Shown piece after piece: positions 19,644 through 29,107 of a stretch of DNA of 64,000 nucleotides. The notes beneath the pieces are model-generated. The model was not told the DNA's origin. It ran no database searches and saw only the letters and a program-made list of their open reading frames with translations. The stretch comes from Viola odorata (Eukaryota; Streptophyta; Magnoliopsida; Malpighiales; Violaceae). Position numbers and translations under genes: made by a program. The DNA is taken from positions 2,928,001 to 2,992,000 of the forward strand of contig OY829540.1 of NCBI GenBank assembly GCA_963691705.1. Reading direction: 5' to 3'. How positions within the stretch are numbered: position 1 is the first letter of the stretch; every line of letters begins with the position of its first letter.

Positions 19644-22079
19644 AATAGCCCCCACACTGCCCAATGCTCGCCCTCGAGCATTCACAAAATTTAAAACAGT
19701 CCCCAAAACAGAACAGACACACTAAACTATTGCACAGAGAATAAGCAGGCTTGTTAAGATTCGGGACCTAAAATGAAAACAGACTCCGCCTAGATACACC
19801 TGCATCAAATCAGAAGGATAACGACCCTTAAGAAGAGACTTTTCCACATCAGCCTATTCACCAGCAATCCTCACATGAATCGGTGTTTGCACTCACACTC
19901 GTGGGCTAGGTGTTTAAACACTCAAGTATGCTATAACACGGCACAAAAAAAATCAAGCTTGCATATCAATCCGAGTACATTAGACACGTGCATAAGCAAT
20001 CTAGCAATCAAAAGACTTCGCATCAGGGCAAGAAGGGGAAGCAAGGAAAATAAATGATAAGGGGAAATAGAAAGAAGCATTATGAGAGGAAAAAGTGGAG
20101 AAGAGGGAGAGAAAGGAAGTGAAATGAGAAGGTGGTGGAACCGACTCAAACCTGGAACGCTCCCTTGGTAGAAGGAATTAAGATGGTGAGACAATGTTGC
20201 TGAGGGCGAAGACTAGACTAGGCTTTCTTTTTCGATGGGGACCCTTGCTGTATTTCGGGACAGAGGCTCGAGGCCTTGAATGATACTGGCTGTTTGTTTT
20301 TCCTCTTCTTGAGGGTATGGTCTTGCTCTCTTCTCTCTTTTATTTTTCTGTCTATTTTTCTATTTTTTTTTCTTTTTCTTTTGCCCTTTTTTTTTTTTTT
20401 TTTTTTCGAGAGGGGGAAGTAGAGATTGTCTGGTTGAGGAATGAGACCTTTTCTTTGGGGGACCGATGCCTGATTCCACTCCCCCACACTTGTGTTTTGC
20501 TGTGGATGGGAAGTGGTTTTTCGTTCTGGTCTGCCCTTGAATTTAGCTTTTGAGGACTTGAATTTGCGCCAGCATTCAGGGTCTTGAATGGATGCGTGAC
20601 CCCCACACTTTGCCTTCGCTGCTTCTTCTGGTCTAGTCTAGCCCTCGATGGTGCTCCCAACAACATCGCTCACCTGCCAAGAGAAAGATCAAGAAAAATT
20701 CAAATGGTCAGAATGGAAGGTCAAGAAGGGGTTCGGGGGTAAGAAAAGAACAGCACAGAAGAAAAGAAATGAGAGAAAACAATGTGATGCGAAGACTTAA
20801 TCTTTTTGCTGCTTTCCTATGTCTATGTGTGTCTATACCCATGGATATCATGCAAGCTCAACCAGTACCTAGTCATGCATTCGCTCAAACAATAAATATA
20901 GGCATGAAGGCTCAAATGCTCAGAAGGTGTTAATTCGTGACTACTGGTGTCTAGGTCTTGAAGCAGATATAAGGCATAACAGGCAAAGCATGAATCATTC
21001 GGGACCCTGTCTAATAAAGCATTTTCCTTCTATGTGCGTAAGTCAGGTGTGTGTCCATCATTGAGGTGTTTTCAAAAATAGGCCTTGAGCTAAAATCCGG
21101 AAAAAAATTGCAAAAGAAATCATGCATAAGCTTAGGAAAATTAAACTAGAACATAAGTATAATAACTACTTAAATACTAGCACTTAGGAAAATTAAACTA
21201 TAACATAAGTATAATAACTACTTAAATACTAGCAGTTGAAACTCCCCCCACACTTAGGCAGCGCATTGTCCTCAATACGGGAAGGAGACAAAAGATGAGG
21301 CAGTTTAAAGAAAGTGCAGAAAAGTAAATTGTTCAGAGATAAATAGCCCACGCAGGGGCAAAGGGGTGGAAAGTGTTCGGGATCATGGGGGAGGACGAGA
21401 ACGGCGCATCGCAATCAGCACGTCAGCCTGAGTTTGGATCTCTCGAAGGATCGCGAGGTTGGTTTCCAGGATCAGGCGGAGGAGCTGGTTCGTAGTGGAT
21501 TCATCTGGAGTGGGTTCGGGCACTCGGGAGTCAACTGTGGGCTTCGGGGCAGTCGAAGTGGTTGCTTTGCTGGGAGGAGGTTCGGGAGCAGCAGACGGCT
21601 TGGAGAGGTCTGGGTACTCATACTTGCCTTCGATCCTGCCCTTGTTACCTGCATGGAAGCTCAAGATACCGTCAATAACACAAAGAAATTCCATCGCGTC
21701 CAAGGATTTGAAACCAAGGATCTTGAAGGAATTCGGGTGTCGATACAGGTTGAGTTCCCGCAGTGTCGAGGTGTAAAGTTGGGAGGCCAGGCTGGTGATA
21801 AGTGATCCAAGAACAGGAGAGCGACCCTGGGGGGCATTGGCAACATTGTGGGCAGCGGTGGCGATCCAGTAGCCAAGATTGACGCGCTTCTTATGGTACA
21901 TGACCCATAGGAAAAACAGCTCCGTTTGGGCAAGCTGCCCAGAGGTCCCGAATTTTCCTGCGAGGGCAATGGACAGGAAGCGTTGCAGGATGCGGAGCGC
22001 TGGGTCTTGAATGCAGTGGGCCTTGGCATGGCGAGAGTCAAACAGGATCTTGTCTCGTCCAGAGAGCTCCCGAAGAGCT
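19644..22079 (-). mobile_element. Second, partial internal region of the Athila composite
   Basis: It repeats 7869-10310 almost base for base: PPT, hairpin, CB2 at about 19810-20025, T tract, CB1 at about 20832-20978, the 52-bp duplication, and the 3' end of the env-position ORF. At about 22080 it jumps into LTR sequence corresponding to about 7683. Relative to a full tandem unit, roughly 7.6 kb of internal sequence and 1.5 kb of LTR are missing. Confidence 0.87.
21383..22079 (-). pseudogene. Truncated second copy of the Athila env-position ORF
   Basis: It carries the same C-terminal residues as the full ORF (MYHKKRVNLGYWIATAAHN through AMRRSRPPP), with a few substitutions. The 5' part is lost at the deletion junction near 22080, after which the frame reads into LTR sequence. 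No start codon or leader remains, so it is not expected to be expressed as a functional protein. Confidence 0.85.
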
Positions 22080-22267
22080 TCGGGACCTCGACTTTTGGTC
22101 TTGAAGCTCGAATTCGCTCAAAATGCACCAAAAATGTTTGTTTTAGCATAAATTCCCTTTTTAGGCCTAGATCTGCAATAGTAATGAAATCAAGGGTAAA
22201 TTAGCAGAATCAAGCTCTAAATAAGTGAGAAAATGGAGGGAAAATCATGCATAAAAACATGCTATCA
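22080..22267 (-). repeat. LTR remnant, 188 bp
   Basis: It matches the right-hand end of the other two LTRs (7683-7868), ending catgctatca. It is followed at once by the TSD accgt. Confidence 0.87.
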
Positions 22268-22916
22268 ACCGTACCTGCCGAAATTGTGTTTTGATATAGG
22301 CTATATATAACTTAAGCCCATATCCTCTGCTCCACTAATTGAAGCCCATAAGCTTATTGGCAATTAAGCGTCCAACCTTACGCTCTCAAATGCGTCCAAC
22401 CTTAAGCTCTCATTTGTTTTCTCCTTCTCTCTCGACTCCCCTCCTCCTATTGAAATGTACTATAGCCTAAACCCTAAAACTTAAGTGTGAGCACCAGCAT
22501 CAGCACTACCAGGCAGAACCCAGCTACCTCCTTTCCTTTGTTGCTGCCCGCTAAGCCTCCATGGCCATCTTGAGCATTTTTCAGTTTCGTTGTTTTACTC
22601 TAGGTGGTTAACGAATTGGGTCGCTCATTTTTCTTCCATTTTTCACTTGTGTCTTGCATGGATATGGTTTGTGTTTCTGTAAATGGTTATGAATTATAGT
22701 GATGGTCAACTTCTCAAGTCTAAAGGGTCGTATTTTCCTCTTGTGTTTTGATTATGGAGACGCCATCTTGTAGGCAAATGACTTTGCTGGGATTTTCTAG
22801 GGCTTGTTATTTCTAATGTGACAATTATGTTTGTTTTTACTGATATAAGCATATTCATGAATTGCTAGTTGATTGTCTGTGATCACATTATTTTTTTTCC
22901 ATACAGATTTCATATA
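22268..22916 (+). mobile_element. hAT transposon, 5' non-coding segment
   Basis: It starts with the right copy of the TSD (accgt, 22268-22272) and continues the sequence broken at 6141. It contains a TATA-like gctatatataac at about 22308 and a small direct repeat of gcgtccaacctta (about 22368 and 22391). A pyrimidine-rich leader ends just before the transposase ATG at 22917. A spliceable intron in the leader is possible (ttttttttccatacag ends at about 22906). Confidence 0.55.
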
Positions 22917-23645
22917 ATGGAGGCCATACCAAGTAGCATTGATAGCCAGATCGGTAGTGAAATTTCAGCACTACCTTCTACAAATGCTACACAAGCACAA
23001 GCTACTGAAGTTGGAGTTGTTGCGCAACCTACAGTTTCAAAAAAAAGGAAGTTGATAACATCAAGGTCTCCTTACTGGAAACATTTCAAGAAAATGGATA
23101 ATGCGGATGGAGACCAAGTAGGTATATGAATTTTTTGTTCTAAGGAGGTACATGCTCATCCACAGAGAAATGGTACCTCTGCTTTACGTAATCATATACG
23201 TACATGTAAGAAAAAACCACACTCAAATGACCCAAACCAGACTGAACTTGATTACCAAGTTAAGGATAAATCTGCATCTTTAACTCCATGGGTATTTGAT
23301 CAAGAAGCTTCTAAGATGGCTTTAAATAATATGATAATAGAGGATGAGCTTCCTTTTAGGTTTGTAGAAGGGAAGGGCTTTAGGAAATTTATGCGAGTTG
23401 TGCAACCAAGATTTAAAGTACCTTCTAGGACCACTATGGCTAGAGGCTGTTTTGAAAAATATGTGGATGAGAAATTAAGAATGAAACAACTTCTTATGTC
23501 CAATTGTCAGAGGGTTTCTATAACCACGGACACATGGACATCAATTCAAAGAATCAGTTACATGTGTGTCACTACTCACTTCATTGATAATGACTGGAAA
23601 TTGCACAAAAATATAATTAATTTTTGTTCAATTTCTAGTCACAAG
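22917..23645 (+). pseudogene. hAT transposase, N-terminal part with BED-type finger
   Basis: The ATG at 22917 opens MEAIPSSIDSQIGSEIS. One TGA (23127-23129) interrupts the zinc-finger region; otherwise the same frame runs to 23645. SPYWKHFKKMD and the segment NGTSALRNHIRTC are typical of the BED finger of plant hAT transposases (RICESLEEPER type). Beyond it LPFRFVEGKGFRKFM, FKVPSRTT and ITTDTWTSIQRISYMCVTTHFID are diagnostic hAT catalytic-domain blocks, including the first catalytic Asp in TTDTWTS. The frame is cut by the SIRE-type element right after IINFCSISSHK. With a stop codon and three insertions this copy is dead. Confidence 0.86.
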
Positions 23646-24796
23646 TGTTAGCCCAAGGGCAACTTACTCTTATTTTGATGATTTAAGACATACAAACTAA
23701 TTACTATACTAATGCAATTTGAAGTTAAAGTGTGTGTAGTTTGCGACGAACAAACAAAAGAGGCAACAAATCTATTATTCGCAAGCTCAAGATCAAGTGT
23801 ACATTAGGGCTATAAACATGTAAGTATGATTCTAATTAGCACTTGATCTATGTTCAATTATACCTCAAGAAAAGTGTCAAGATTTTTTACACGAAAAATA
23901 ATTTTTGGAAAAAGAGTTTTTGATTTCACTATAGCAACGGAGAGTTTCACTGTAGCAACGGATAAACTCACTGTAGCAACGGGAACGAATAGTTTCACCG
24001 TAGCAACGTATAGACTTACTGTAGCAACGGATAGTTTTTCACTGTAGCAATGAATATATTTTTCACTGTAGCAAACGGCTAGTTTTTGGCTCCTTCCTTC
24101 ATGGATGAGCCTCTACTCATTTGACACTATAAATACTCATCCTAGATGAGTTACTAAAAAAACAAGAAACAAGAAAGCTCTTACAAACTTCCAAACACTA
24201 AATTACTTTTACAAGCTTACAAAATCAGTTTTTACAACGCAAGTATTTTCACAACGATTTCAATCCTTCTTGCGTCACTTTGTCCAGCTTGTTTTGGGTT
24301 TCTTCTTGAGGTAAATTTGAGGTATTCTTGTTCATTTATTGGTGTTGATTATTGAATCATACATAGTTTATTTGTACACCAATTTGTGTTGCCATTTAAC
24401 ATTTCTCTTGTCAAGTAATCTTGATTGTGATAGGTTGTGGTTGAGCCTTAGCAAAAACCAAGTGTAAGGTTTGTTGGTTGAGCCCTTAGCAAAAACCAAG
24501 TGTAAGGTTTATTGGTTAAGCCCCCAAAAACCAAGGTGATAGGTTTATTGGTTGAGCCCGGAAAAACCAAGGTGTAAGGTTTGAGTTGAACCCGTAAAAA
24601 CTCAAGGTAAATAACGAAGTGTTCGTTGTTTAAAATCCTAAGGGTGAAGCTCTTAGGTAGTGGAGTACAATTCATTGAGGAATTGGAACCACTATATATC
24701 CTTGTATTTTTACATTCTATTTCCGCACTCATATTTCCTTACTATTTGTGTTAGAATTTTATTTGCCTATTCACCCCCCCTCTAGGCCGTTTATCA
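23646..24796 (+). repeat. 5' LTR of the SIRE-type element
   Basis: About 1151 bp, TGTTAG to TATCA. It contains seven copies of an approximately 18-20 bp minisatellite built on ACTGTAGCAACGG (about 23925-24080). Near the end (24437-24610) there are several copies of a 40-45 bp unit built on aaaaaccaagtgtaaggttt. Confidence 0.85.
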
Positions 24797-24798
24797 AT

Positions 24799-24812
24799 TG
24801 GTAGCGGAGCAA
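24799..24812 (+). other. Primer-binding site of the SIRE-type element
   Basis: TGGTAGCGGAGCAAGG follows two bases after the LTR end. It is a variant of the initiator tRNA-Met site TGGTATCAGAGC used by most plant Copia elements. Confidence 0.65.
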
Positions 24813-24858
24813 GGTCACTTGTTTTGTAGGTTTAACCACCTCAAGTGGAAGATCAAAT

Positions 24859-25859
24859 ATGGCCAAAGAGGGTGTTGTGCGCAACCATTCACTATACCTT
24901 GATAGTAACAATTTCCGACATTGGAAGACAAGGTTGAGAACCTTTCTTGGTGTTCAAGACGACAATCTCTTGCTCTCTTCACCGGTACTGTTCGTGAGTT
25001 CGTAAATTCGGATTCAAGAAAGAAGCATCGGAGAAGTACACGTGAACACTCTTCCGGACTCAAGAGACATGGAAATTGTGAAACATATCAAAGAAGTTCT
25101 TCACCAACTTCCACCTCATTCAACGGACGTACAAATATGTGTCTTATGGCACTAGGGGAAAGCGATGATGAGGTTAGTTCATGCAATTCCGATAGTGAAT
25201 GCAATATTGATGAGCTGAAACTTGCTTTTAGCAATTTATACAAAGACTTTGAGCAATCTAGTAAGAAAAATGTGAAACTTGCTAAAGAGTTAGACAATGT
25301 TAAAAATGAAATTAGCAAGTTAGAGTCATTGAATAAATCTTTAACTAATGAGCTTAATGATGTGAAATGTTTGATAGAAGATACTAAAAATGAAAATATT
25401 TCTTTAACAAATTTGCTCTCTAGTAAAGAAGCTAAAAACAAAGGCACTATTTGTGAAACTTGTGTAAATTCTAGTAAAGAAGTAGCTATTTTAAATGAAA
25501 AGATTAAAGTCCTTGAAGCTACTTTAGCTAAATATATTCAAAGTGCACAAAGTCACCAAAAGTGTTTAAATGATCAAAAGACTAGTGGTGATAGAAGAGG
25601 AATTGGGTTTGATCACTCTACTAGCATGAGTAATTCTAAAACATCTTTTGTTAAGGCAAGAAATTGTAACCATGCTAGTTCTTCAAATCACTCACATGCT
25701 AGACCTTTATTTAAATGTGATTATTGTCATAAGAATGGTCATTTGGCATATTTTTGCTTTATTCGTAAAGGACTTATTTATGCAAAACAAATGTGGGCAC
25801 AAAAGAGTGCATTTGCTAAGGAAGGACCCAAACGTGTTTGGGTTCCTAAAACTAACTAG
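24859..25859 (+). pseudogene. SIRE-type gag, deleted and frameshifted
   Basis: The ATG at 24859 starts MAKEGVVRNHSLYLDSNNF with a WKTRLRTFL block (UBN2-like Gag start), but it stops after 48 codons at 25005. The rest lies in another frame ending at 25859. That part has CLMALGESDDEVSS, then a long coiled-coil region with LAKELDNVKNEISKLESL (about 25240-25560), then one CX2CX4HX4C knuckle, CDYCHKNGHLAYFC, and a terminal RVWVPKTN segment. This order (coiled coil, knuckle, VWVPK) is typical of SIRE Gag. The capsid portion between the two pieces is missing. Confidence 0.82.
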
Positions 25860-26702
25860 TTTGTTTTGTAGTAGTGCCAGAAACCCAATGCTGATAAATG
25901 AAATATATTTAGGGTATTCGTGGCACAAGTCGGGTGATGAATCGAAGCTCACCCTTTTGGTAATTTTGGCAATAAATATGATATATATATGATTGATTTT
26001 ATTGCTAACATTAATCATTTGTTCAAGTATAAATTCTCATAAATTTGGCTAGAAAGAATTGTTCTTGTAGGAATTTAGTTTGAATGGTGGCCCAAGGGAA
26101 TTACCACCTCGAGCCGCATTGATTTTGATGGGCTTCGCTCGATTGCAAATATTGAAGCTATTTGGTTGAAATAGCAAGAACTAGACATGTTGAAAAATTG
26201 CAATCGGTATTCCTTGAACTCTTATTTTTTATGTCAATATTTATCTGATGAATATACGTGTGTTAAATGATTATGGTAGTTATTAAAATCCATAATCATA
26301 TGTGCTATAAATTGCCGAAAATTGTTTTGTTTGCTTGTGCATATACGTGTTTAGTTAGAACTATTTTTTTCCTATGCATGTATGCTTTTGTTCATGTGAT
26401 TGATCATTGAGGAAATCAAATTGATGTGATATTTTTTTGAGTCAAATGATTAGAGTACTTTTTGGAAGATTTTCTCTTCAAAATCTATACAAATCTTGAC
26501 CAAATTCTACTAAACTTTGTTTGATCTCTTCGTTTGCATGCGTTGGGCATAATAGTCAACGACATTGCATATCCTCGAGCTGTAATTCACAGACCTTAAG
26601 CCGTCAATTTTTTTGTTTAAATTGTCCTTCGATTACACCTCTAGAGATATCCAAATTTCCTAAACCGAGAGTCTATCCTTCAATTTCTTTCGGACTTTCA
26701 AA
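25860..26702 (+). other. SIRE-type 3' region without pol
   Basis: This is AT-rich DNA without a credible gene. The part from about 26390 is alignable with 46980-47333 in the second SIRE-type copy (catgtgattgat, gagtcaaatgat) but with many indels. Confidence 0.6.
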
Positions 26703-26873
26703 ATGCTATCGTTTGAGATGAGGATGATATTGGCCATTTTGGCATTGATGATTTCTTTCATTGCTTTACCTTTTCTCATCCTACAAAATTGTCCAAAGAA
26801 TGTTGACATGTTCATGTGCCCTCCTTGTCATTGCCCTCCATGTGATTGCCCTTCACCTCAATGTCATCTTTGA
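26703..26873 (+). CDS. 56-codon small ORF, membrane-type with Cys/Pro-rich tail (copy A)
   Basis: ATG to TGA, 56 codons. Residues 1-8 (MLSFEMRM) are followed by about 20 hydrophobic residues that could form one membrane segment or a signal anchor. The tail is rich in Cys and Pro: NCPKNVD, then CPPCHCPPCDCPSPQC, with Cys at 30, 39, 42, 44, 47, 49 and 54. A gap-free homologue of equal length lies at 47334-47504 in another SIRE-type copy, although the surrounding non-coding DNA has many indels. It lies 3' of where pol would be, the position of extra or env-like frames in SIRE elements. I do not recognise the protein. Translation is unproven. Confidence 0.55.
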   Translation: MLSFEMRMILAILALMISFIALPFLILQNCPKNVDMFMCPPCHCPPCDCPSPQCHL

Positions 26874-27539
26874 TCACATCTTTGTATCGTGTATTTTCTA
26901 TTTTAAATGTATTTGCTCTTATACTTTGTAATGGTCTTTTAGGTTGAATAAGCGTTGTAATATTCCTTTATGAAGGAATTTTATGTAAGCCTGTATTTTT
27001 ATATGATCTCCATGTTCTAAATGTTCTCTACGTTTCGTGTAACGTGCCACGTTTGTTGAATAAAAATTCTGTTTTAATTATGCATTTTTAGATTATCCAT
27101 CTTTATAATCTTATTATTCATATTTGTATTTTGACTCTTGGATTGGATAATTGTTTGAACTTAATACTTGTTAAAGTACTTTTGGATTTGATCTTTGCTT
27201 GCTCCTTTATTACTCTTCGCTTGATCTTAATAGAATATCCCTTATTTTATTTTTACCCTTTTTGTTGTTGACAAAGGGGGAGAAAGTCTTACAATTTGGA
27301 GAATGTTAAGGGGGAGAAAGTTATAAGATTGAGCTGAATGTAAGGTTTAAGAGATTAAGGGGGAGAAAAACTTTAAATCTTTGCTATGCTCTATGTGCAA
27401 CTAATGTTTTATGTAGGGGGAGCATTTCTTTGGCAAAGATATGAGATGTAAGTTTACTCCATTTAGCTTTAATCTCAAATTGAAAGTTTAATTTGATTTC
27501 AAATTAGTTTGTGGTTGTCATCATCAAAAAGGGGGAGAT
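26874..27539 (+). other. SIRE-type 3' non-coding region with repeated polypurine tracts
   Basis: Five aagggggaga-like tracts occur at about 27276, 27309, 27358, 27416 and 27530. The last abuts the 3' LTR and is the functional polypurine tract. Multiple PPT-like tracts are typical of SIRE elements. A perfect 8-bp inverted repeat (taatttga/tcaaatta) lies at 27489-27506. Confidence 0.75.
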
Positions 27540-28623
27540 TGTTAGCCCAAGGGCAACTTACTCTTATTTTGATGATTTAAGACACACAAACTAATTACTA
27601 TACTAATGCAATTTGAAGTTAAAGTGTATGTAGTTTGCGACGAACAAACAAAAGAGGCAACAAATCTATTATTCGCAAGCTCAAGATCAAGTGTACATTA
27701 GGGCTATAAACATGTAAGTATGATTCTAATTAGCACTTGATCTATGTTCAATTATACCTCAAGAAAAGTGTCAAAAGATTTTTTACACGAAAAATAATTT
27801 TTGAAAAAAGAGTTTTTGATTTCACTGTAGCAACGGAGAGTTTCACTATAGCAACGGATAAACTCACTGTAGCAACGGGAACGAATAGTTTCACCGTAGC
27901 AACGGATAGACTTACTATAGCAACGGATAGTTTCACTGTAGCAACGGATAGACTCACTGTAGCAACGGATAGTTTTTCACTATAGCAACGAATATATTTT
28001 TCACTGTAGCAACGGCTAGTTTTTGGCTCCTTCCTTCATGGATGAGCCTCTACTCATTTGACACTATAAATACTCATCCTAGATGAGTTACTAAAAAAAC
28101 AAGAAATAAGAAAGCTCTTACAAACTTCCAAACACTAAATTACTTTTACAAGCTTACAAAATCAGTTTTTACAACGCAAGTATTTTCACAACGATTTCAA
28201 TCCTTCTTGCGTCACTTTGTCCAGCTTGTTTTGGGTTTCTTCTTGAGGTAAATTTGAGGTATTCTTGTTCATTTATTGGTGTTGATTATTGAATCATACA
28301 TAGTTTATTTGTACACCAATTTGTGTTGCCATTTAACATTTCTCTTATCAAGTAATCTTGATTGTGATAGGTTGTGGTTGAGCCTTAGCAAAAACCAAGT
28401 GTAAGGTTTGTTGGTTGAGCCCTTAGCAAAAACCAAGTGTAAGGTTTATTGGTTAAGCCCGCAAAAACCAAGGTGATAGGTTTATTGGTTGAGCCCGAAA
28501 AAACCAAGGTGTAAGGTTTGAGTTGAACCCGTAAAAACTCAAGGTAAATAACGAAGTGTTCGTTGTTCAAAATCCTAAGGGTGAAGCTCTTAGGTAGTGG
28601 AGTACAATTCATTGAGGAATTGG
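27540..28623 (+). repeat. 3' LTR of the SIRE-type element, truncated
   Basis: It matches the 5' LTR up to gaggaattgg, then breaks into hAT sequence. It has nine minisatellite units where the 5' LTR has seven, so copy number changed after insertion. Confidence 0.85.
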
Positions 28624-29107
28624 GGAATTTCTACATGTTAGATGTATTGCACACATAATCAATTTAGTGGTGACTAATGGTTTGAAAAATGATATCAAGT
28701 CAATCTTTAGGATAAGGGAAGCAGTAAGGTATGTTAGGCAGTCTCCCTCTAGGCTTCTGAAGTTTAATGCATGTGCTGAGAAAGAAAATATAGAGTCCAA
28801 TTCTGGTTTGTGCTTGGATGTATGTACAAGGTGGAATTCCACCTATCTAATGTTGGAGAGTGCGTGCAAATTTGAGAAAGCTTTTGAAGCTTATGCTGAG
28901 GTTGACCCTTGTTTCAAGATTTAGCTTGATAGTAGGGGTGTGAAAAAAACAGGAAAGAAGAAATCAAATGAGGAAGAGGTGGATGATGTTACCATTGACA
29001 ATTTAGAAGATGATGAAAATGAAGTGGGTGATGGAGTTGCAAATGTAGAGAATTTTGGGGGTGTTCCTACAGAAGAAGATTGGAACTGTGCTAGAAGGCT
29101 TGGAAGA
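28624..29107 (+). pseudogene. hAT transposase, C-terminal half fragment
   Basis: This continues the hAT frame after the SIRE-type element, but a central block between SSHK and the RCIAHIINLVV motif is absent. Motifs: RCIAHIINLVV, then LDVCTRWNSTYLML (the W of the conserved CRW/TRWNST box), and VPTEEDWNCARRL before the dimerisation region. One TAG stop occurs at about 28922. The fragment ends at 29107 where the LTR of element X begins; gaaga is the potential TSD. The hAT C-terminal dimerisation domain and right terminal repeat are not in the window. Confidence 0.85.

Larger units (their letters stand above)
6142..22267 (-). mobile_element. Athila-lineage Ty3/gypsy retrotransposon with partial tandem second unit
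   Basis: Minus-strand order from right to left: an LTR remnant (22080-22267), a partial internal region (19644-22079), a full 5' LTR (17919-19643), PBS, gag-pol (17864-12341), an env-position ORF (11851-9611), a 3' non-coding region, a polypurine tract, and the 3' LTR (6142-7868). The 5-bp TSD accgt flanks the whole composite, so both units came from one insertion. LTR identity is about 99% by eye (roughly a dozen differences), indicating a recent insertion. Gag and pol carry two frameshifts and two in-frame stops, so the copy is not autonomous as it stands. Confidence 0.88.
23646..28623 (+). mobile_element. SIRE-type Ty1/copia element, pol deleted
   Basis: 5' LTR 23646-24796, PBS, gag remnants, about 1.7 kb of 3' non-coding DNA, polypurine tract, and a 3' LTR from 27540 that is cut short at 28623. 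No protease, integrase or RT is present. The element is inserted in the hAT transposase. The last approximately 130 bp of the 3' LTR and part of the hAT coding sequence are missing at the right junction, so no TSD can be checked (the left flank is acaag). Confidence 0.85.

Noticed and set aside
5973..29107. A functional hAT transposase gene
   Set aside because: Stop codons, a central gap and three insertions; the C-terminal domain is absent from the window.
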